Shown: one piece after another, positions 1 through 5,282 of the stretch
Numbering within the stretch: the stretch's first letter is position 1
Layout: each line of letters opens with the position of its first letter
Assembly: GCA_021812845.1 (NCBI GenBank)
Contig: JAKAML010000130.1
Span: forward strand, 1-5,282
Direction: 5' to 3'
Length of the DNA stretch: 5,282 bases
From: Pseudomonadota bacterium
GTDB taxonomy: Bacteria > Pseudomonadota > Alphaproteobacteria > Rhizobiales > Hyphomicrobiaceae
The notes under the pieces: model-generated
What the model was told of the DNA's origin: nothing
What the model saw: the letters and a program-made list of their open reading frames with translations, nothing else
The model's database searches: none
Program-made: the position numbers and the translations under genes

Positions 1-1226
<1,226 letters not shown>

Positions 1227-1230
<4 letters not shown>

Positions 1231-1769
1231 GGGGCCGGCGGCCGATCATGGCGGGTCTCGCGGCGACGGCGGCGCTGATCGTCGTCGTCGTTCCCGCCCA
1301 TGCCGCAAAGCCCGACTGGGACCGCGCGGCGAACGTCAAGGAGGCGGCGGAACGGCTGTCGAGGCTGCACAAGGCCAAGGGCTCGGAGGCCGTGCTCAAG
1401 TTCCTCGACGCCTGCTACCGGACCCACGCGCTCGCCTCCAGGTTCAACGCCGCGCTCGAAGGCTGCATGGCGCAGGACTACGTGCACTCGCGCGTTCTCG
1501 TCGCCGTGTACGAGCGGGTGCCGGAGGCGGTGCGCGCGGCGAAGAAGCTGCCGACGCCGGGCGCCATCGCGGGCGCCATGAACGCGCGCTTCGAGGCGGT
1601 CATCCGCCAGTATTCGGTCGCGCCCAAGGACGTCGAGGCGATGAAGGCGGCGTTCGAGACCCACGGCGTTCCGGTGTTCGTCGCCTCGGCGTTCCCGAAT
1701 GCCGGTGCGGGCAAGGACGAGGGGAAGTCCACCGACACCGGCGCCCCGCCCGCCGACGGCAAGAAATAG
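1227..1769 (+). CDS. Small exported protein of unknown function
   Basis: I do not recognise this family. The chosen start is GTG at 1227, overlapping the ilvI stop by 4 bp (GTGA), giving 180 residues. It supplies a basic n-region (MRGRRP) before a hydrophobic stretch (about 9-24, LAATAALIVVVV) and an AHA-A cleavage site near residue 26, a classical Sec signal peptide. The alternative ATG at 1248 (173 aa) would leave no positive charge, so GTG is preferred. AAGG at 1216-1219 is a possible ribosome binding site. The mature protein is mostly helical in character (residues about 35-160) with two cysteines, Cys63 and Cys80, that could pair in the periplasm. It ends in a Gly/Asp/Lys/Pro-rich, probably disordered tail finishing in KK. 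Tight coupling to ilvI indicates co-transcription, but an exported protein has no obvious job in a cytoplasmic pathway. The coding call is supported by the overlap, the signal peptide and the 10-bp gap to the next gene. Confidence 0.8.
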
Positions 1770-1779
1770 GGCCGCGACG

Positions 1780-2475
1780 ATGCACCTCGTCATCGCCAAC
1801 AAGCTCTACTCGTCGTGGTCGATGCGGCCGTGGCTCGTCATGCGCGCGTTCGGTCTGCCGTTCACCGAGACCGTGATCCCCCTGCGCGAGCCCGACACGC
1901 GCGCGCGCATCCTCGCCTACTCGCCGACCGGCAAGCTGCCCGTCCTCGTCGACGGCGAGGCGGTGGTGTGGGAGAGTCTCGCCATCATCTCCTATCTCGC
2001 CGACCGCTTCCCCGAGAAGCAGATGTGGCCCAAGGGGCCGGCGGCGCTGGCGCACGCCAAGGCCATCGCCATGGAGATGCACGCCGGGTTCCAGACCATG
2101 CGGCAGACCTGCGCGATGAACCTCGGCAAGCGCTTCGCGACGCCGCCGATGACCGAAGACCTGCGGGCCAATATCGAGCGGATCGAGGACATGTGGCGGG
2201 GCGCGCGGCGGCGGTTCTCGAACGGCGCGGGGCCCTACCTGTTCGGCGCCTTCACGGCGGCGGATGCGATGTACGCGCCGGTCGTGACGCGGCTCGACAC
2301 CTACGCGCTGCCGGTCGCCGACGACACGCGGGCATACATGGACGCCGTGCTCCGGCATCCGGCGTTCCTCGAATGGAAAGCCGCGGCGCTCGCCGAGCCG
2401 TGGCGCATTCCCGACTACGAGACCGGCCACACCGTCATCGAGGATCTGACCGCCGCCGCGGTCAAGGCCGTCTGA
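1780..2475 (+). CDS. Glutathione S-transferase family protein
   Basis: A 231-residue protein with the two-domain GST layout and normal family length. The N-terminal thioredoxin-like domain (about 1-78) begins HLVIANKLYSSWSMRPW, where Ser11/Ser12/Ser14 sit at the usual catalytic Ser/Tyr/Cys region. GKLPVL carries the expected cis-Pro (Pro54), and Glu65-Ser66 (VVWES) matches the pair that binds the gamma-glutamyl part of glutathione. The all-alpha C-terminal domain (about 90-225) has the FTAADAMYAPVV segment with the conserved helix-capping Asp (Asp162). The SSWSxRPW start is typical of a bacterial GST subfamily without an assigned physiological substrate, so the reaction (conjugation, peroxidase or isomerase) cannot be stated. 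The ATG at 1780 lies 10 bp after the preceding stop, begins exactly at the domain's first strand, and has only a weak Shine-Dalgarno, so translation may depend on coupling. It sits between the two acetolactate synthase subunit genes. Confidence 0.92.
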   Translation: MHLVIANKLYSSWSMRPWLVMRAFGLPFTETVIPLREPDTRARILAYSPTGKLPVLVDGEAVVWESLAIISYLADRFPEKQMWPKGPAALAHAKAIAMEMHAGFQTMRQTCAMNLGKRFATPPMTEDLRANIERIEDMWRGARRRFSNGAGPYLFGAFTAADAMYAPVVTRLDTYALPVADDTRAYMDAVLRHPAFLEWKAAALAEPWRIPDYETGHTVIEDLTAAAVKAV

Positions 2476-2516
2476 GAAATCCCATTCCCGCTTCAATCGC
2501 CAGCCGAGAGCACGTC

Positions 2517-3065
2517 ATGCCCAACGCCAACCCGCAGACCCACTACACCGCGCCCGCGCTCAAGCAGGAGGTCGTCTCGCGCACGCTCTCGGTTCTGGTC
2601 GACAACGAGCCGGGCGTGCTGGCGCGCGTGATCGGCCTGTTCTCCGGGCGCGGCTACAACATCGACAGCCTGACGGTGACCGAGACCGAGCACGAGAAGC
2701 ACGTCTCCCGCATCACGATCGTGACCCGCGGCACGCCGGCGGTCATCGAGCAGATCAAGCATCAGCTCGAGCGGCTGGTGCCGGTGCACCGGGTGCGCGA
2801 CCTGACGATCGAGGGCAAGTCGCTCGAGCGAGAGCTGGCGCTGGTCAAGGTGTCGGGCAAGGGCGAGAAGCGGATCGAGGCGCTGAGACTCGCGGAGATC
2901 TTCCGCGCGCAGGTGGTCGACACCTCGACCGAGCACTTCGTGTTCGAGATCACCGGCAAGACCTCGAAGATCGAGACCTTCATCGGCATCATGATGGAGC
3001 TCGGCCTGGTCGAGGTCAGCCGCACCGGCATCGCCGCCATCGGCCGCGGCGCGGCGAGCCTCTGA
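2517..3065 (+). CDS. ilvH: Acetolactate synthase small regulatory subunit
   Basis: This is the regulatory subunit of acetohydroxyacid synthase; in the family it activates the large subunit and confers feedback inhibition by valine or other branched-chain amino acids. The product is 182 residues, about 20 longer than E. coli IlvH because of a polar N-terminal extension (residues 1-20). The ACT domain follows (about 21-97): RTLSVLVDNEPGVLARVIGLFSGRGYNIDSL holds the conserved Asn-Glu-Pro-Gly-Val and GRGYNIDSL effector-site segments. The C-terminal domain (about 98-175) has RELALVKV, the AEIFRAQVVD segment and the closing GLVEVSRTGI motif. The ATG at 2517 is preceded by GAGAG (2506-2510), a plausible ribosome binding site, and comes 41 bp after the GST-like gene. 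ilvH is the last gene of the operon; a convergent gene ends 72 bp away. The name ilvN is equally used for this family. Confidence 0.96.
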   Translation: MPNANPQTHYTAPALKQEVVSRTLSVLVDNEPGVLARVIGLFSGRGYNIDSLTVTETEHEKHVSRITIVTRGTPAVIEQIKHQLERLVPVHRVRDLTIEGKSLERELALVKVSGKGEKRIEALRLAEIFRAQVVDTSTEHFVFEITGKTSKIETFIGIMMELGLVEVSRTGIAAIGRGAASL

Positions 3066-3093
3066 TCCCGCGTGACCGGGGGCTGCGGGGCAG

Positions 3094-3139
3094 GCCATCA
3101 GTCTCGGGCGTCGCGTGACGCCATCCGTCTCGGGCGTCA
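3094..3139. repeat. 19-bp direct repeat and hairpin between convergent gene ends
   Basis: Two copies of GCCATCNGTCTCGGGCGTC lie at 3094-3112 and 3120-3138, differing at one base (A at 3100, C at 3126), with a 26-bp period. The second copy also takes part in an inverted repeat: TGACGCC (3116-3122) pairs with GGCGTCA (3133-3139) around a 10-base loop. The stop codon of the - strand lipoprotein gene (3139-3137) is the outer end of that stem. No T-tract follows on either strand, so an intrinsic terminator is not demonstrated, although the position between converging genes would suit one. The repeat is visible directly; its role is unknown. Confidence 0.6.
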
Positions 3140-3658
3140 GCTCCCGAACGCGCCCTTGCCCTTGCCGCCCTTGGCCTTCTTCGGAATGCTCGCCTCGGCG
3201 AGGGTGTGGGCGTGCTGGGACATGGCCACGGTGTCGTCCTTGGTGAGGAAGAACTCCTTCGACGCGGTGCGGAAGCCGACCTTCTTGGCGTCGCCCGAGG
3301 AATAGAGCGGCTTGGCAACGGGAGGCTTCGACGCGGTGACGAGGAAGGCGAGCAGCACCGGGCGATAGTTGCCGGCGTGGGTGCGCTCGCACTGGGCGGC
3401 GCCTTCGGTCGCCTCGCAGGACGAGAGCGAGCCGTAGGACGGCGCCGATTTCTCGTGCTCGGCGACCGCCTTCTCCATGGCCTCGAGGCACTGGTCGATG
3501 GTCAGCTTGCCGCTGTCGGAGCAGTCGCCGGAGGTCGTATAGATGCCGCGGAAGGCGGCCGGCTCGTTGGCCTTCTTGCCGCCGCCGCCGCACCCGACGA
3601 GGAACAGCGCGATCGCGGAGACGACGAACAGGCTCGTGAAGCTCGGATGATGACGCAT
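3137..3658 (-). CDS. DUF1190 (YgiB-like) family lipoprotein
   Basis: This is a predicted envelope lipoprotein of 173 residues. The start at 3658 is chosen because GAGG (3671-3668) lies 9 bases upstream and MRHHPSF gives a standard basic n-region; in-frame ATGs at 3673, 3688 and 3691 would lengthen it by 5-11 residues. A hydrophobic segment (about 7-21) ends in the lipobox LVGC, with Cys23 as the lipidated residue, followed by a Gly-rich linker. The body has four cysteines (46, 57, 81, 90) in the pattern GDC...QC...APSYGS..SC....G..QC, then a YRPVLLAFLV segment and KPLYSS. This order resembles the E. coli YgiB/DUF1190 proteins (AP.Y, CxxxxGxxxC, W.P, PLFSS), which is the basis of the call; the molecular function of that family is not established. 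The C-terminus is Lys/Gly-rich and probably disordered. Charged residues after Cys23 do not include Asp at +2, so outer-membrane sorting is possible. It is divergent from ilvC and has no evident pathway link. Confidence 0.82.
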   Translation of the reverse strand: MRHHPSFTSLFVVSAIALFLVGCGGGGKKANEPAAFRGIYTTSGDCSDSGKLTIDQCLEAMEKAVAEHEKSAPSYGSLSSCEATEGAAQCERTHAGNYRPVLLAFLVTASKPPVAKPLYSSGDAKKVGFRTASKEFFLTKDDTVAMSQHAHTLAEASIPKKAKGGKGKGAFGS

Positions 3659-3667
3659 GGAACTGGA

Positions 3668-3671
3668 CCTC
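3668..3671 (-). promoter_or_regulatory. Shine-Dalgarno site fixing the lipoprotein start
   Basis: GAGG on the - strand lies 9 bases before the ATG at 3658 and overlaps the alternative in-frame ATG at 3673-3671. This favours the shorter, lipobox-appropriate start over the upstream ATGs. Confidence 0.5.
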
Positions 3672-3702
3672 ATGGCTGGTGGCCGCATCATGAGCGGGAA
3701 GC

Positions 3703-3730
3703 GTTAGGAGACGGTTAACGGTCCCCTAAC
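3703..3730. promoter_or_regulatory. 28-bp near-palindrome with overlapping CtrA-like boxes
   Basis: Bases 3703-3730 form an inverted repeat with no spacer: 12 of 14 base pairs match (mismatches at 3709/3724 and 3713/3720), centred on GTTAAC (3714-3719). Read on the + strand it has TTAG (3704-3707), TTAAC (3715-3719) and CTAAC (3726-3730), each four-base core separated by exactly 7 bases. TTAA-N7-TTAAC is the published consensus for the alphaproteobacterial regulator CtrA, so this looks like two overlapping near-consensus sites. It ends 44 bp upstream of the lipoprotein start, where a promoter would be expected, and about 210 bp upstream of ilvC. Its AT-rich cores stand out in GC-rich surroundings. 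The palindrome is seen directly. Assignment to CtrA is inference, and another dimeric regulator could be responsible. Confidence 0.5.
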
Positions 3731-4959
<1,229 letters not shown>

Positions 4960-4990
4960 TCTGCCTCGCCTGACGGAGGTCGGAAATGGA

Positions 4991-5024
4991 CGAAGCCCCG
5001 GATGCGGCTGCATCCGGGGCTTCG
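4991..5024. terminator. Strong hairpin, likely bidirectional terminator
   Basis: CGAAGCCCCGGATG (4991-5004) and CATCCGGGGCTTCG (5011-5024) form a perfect 14-bp stem around CGGCTG, starting 32 bp after the ilvC stop and 37 bp beyond the stop of the - strand gene on the other side. There is no U-tract on the + strand; on the - strand only a short TCCATTT follows. The perfect stem and the position between convergent genes support termination or 3'-end protection, but a classical rho-independent terminator is not complete. Confidence 0.75.
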
Positions 5025-5060
5025 CCGTGCCGGGATCCGCCCGAGGCGGTCCCTCCCGTC

Positions 5061-5282
5061 TTACTTCTTGACCGTCGGCGCAGGAGCCGCCGCCTTGGCG
5101 TCGGTGGACTTGGCGTCGGTCGCCTTCGGATCCGCCTTGGCATCGGCCTTGGCATCGGCCTTCACGTCGCCCGGCTTCGCGGCCGGAGCGGCCGCCGGGG
5201 TCGTCGCCGGAGCGGTCGCAGGCGCAGCGGCAGGCGCCGCGGCGGCCGGAGCAGCCGGAGCGGCTGCCGCAGCCGGCGGCGT
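5061..5282 (-). CDS. C-terminal end of an Ala/Pro/Lys-rich low-complexity protein
   Basis: A frame open from the window edge ends at TAA (5063-5061) and shows the last 73 residues of a protein that begins outside the window. Residues 1-35 are almost entirely Ala, Pro and Thr. Residues 36-63 are a Lys/Asp/Ala stretch with KADAKADAKAD, then DAKSTDAK; the end is APAPTVKK. The 12-bp unit GCCTTGGCATCG is repeated in tandem at 5134-5157 on the + strand, underlying the KADA repeats. Such tails are common at the ends of exported, membrane or DNA-binding proteins in GC-rich bacteria, so no function can be assigned from this part. The strand is supported by the long stop-free frame, the amphipathic Lys/Asp repeat and a stop near a terminator-like hairpin. 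A frame in low-complexity GC-rich DNA can be open by chance, so this is a moderate call. Confidence 0.62.
   Translation of the reverse strand, partial: TPPAAAAAPAAPAAAAPAAAPATAPATTPAAAPAAKPGDVKADAKADAKADPKATDAKSTDAKAAAPAPTVKK
5134..5157. repeat. 12-bp tandem repeat, two copies
   Basis: GCCTTGGCATCG occurs twice head to tail (5134-5145 and 5146-5157), followed by a partial third GCCTT. Being a multiple of three, it preserves the reading frame of the - strand gene and encodes the repeated Lys-Ala-Asp-Ala unit. Copy number may vary by slippage. Confidence 0.8.

Noticed and set aside
1600..2496. Open frame of about 300 codons on the - strand opposite the GST-like gene
   Set aside because: Arg/Gly/His-rich composition typical of an antisense shadow; it spans across gene boundaries of two well-supported + strand genes.
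2493..3593. Open frame of about 366 codons on the - strand across ilvH and the lipoprotein gene
   Set aside because: It overlaps ilvH antisense and the lipoprotein gene in a different frame; no domain, and the lipoprotein frame has a signal peptide, lipobox and ribosome binding site.
3206..3718. Open frame of 170 codons on the + strand opposite the lipoprotein gene
   Set aside because: Gly/Arg/Leu-rich shadow; the opposite strand carries a convincing lipoprotein.
5134..5157. Tandem 12-bp repeat as a CRISPR or replication iteron
   Set aside because: Only two copies, no spacers, length a multiple of three, and it lies inside a reading frame encoding a Lys-Ala-Asp-Ala repeat.

Overview
The window is GC-rich bacterial chromosome carrying most of a branched-chain amino acid (Ile/Val/Leu) biosynthesis locus. 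An alphaproteobacterium fits best, probably a Rhizobiales/Hyphomicrobiales-like lineage. This is an inference from the GDA (not GDG) variant of the thiamine-diphosphate motif in acetolactate synthase, the N-terminally extended regulatory subunit, the 339-residue class I ketol-acid reductoisomerase, and a TTAA-N7-CTAAC element resembling a CtrA site. No genus can be named from the sequence alone.

Layout. Bases 1-3065 (+ strand) look like one operon. It contains the 3' two-thirds of the acetolactate synthase large subunit (ilvI/ilvB, cut by the window edge), a small exported protein of unknown function overlapping it by 4 bp (GTGA), a glutathione S-transferase-like protein 10 bp later, and the acetolactate synthase regulatory subunit (ilvH/ilvN) 41 bp after that. 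Bases 3066-3136 form a short convergent gap with a 19-bp direct repeat and a hairpin. On the - strand (3658-3137) lies a lipoprotein that I place in the DUF1190/YgiB family. Bases 3659-3939 are a divergent intergenic region with a 28-bp near-palindrome (3703-3730) and the leader of ilvC. ilvC (3940-4959, +) is complete. A 14-bp perfect hairpin (4991-5024) then separates it from the 3' end of a - strand gene (5282-5061) encoding an Ala/Pro/Lys low-complexity tail.

How they work together. IlvI and IlvH form acetohydroxyacid synthase: IlvI condenses pyruvate with pyruvate or 2-ketobutyrate, and IlvH confers feedback control through its ACT domain. IlvC then isomerises and reduces the product. 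ilvC has its own upstream region and is separated from ilvIH by an oppositely oriented gene, so it is probably transcribed separately. The exported protein and the GST-like protein have no known role in this pathway; their position between the two synthase subunits is the main organisational oddity.

I found no mobile element, CRISPR array, RNA gene or clear undescribed multi-gene system. The points most worth checking are the palindromic CtrA-like element, the two genes inserted between ilvI and ilvH, and the repeat/hairpin at the convergent gene ends.
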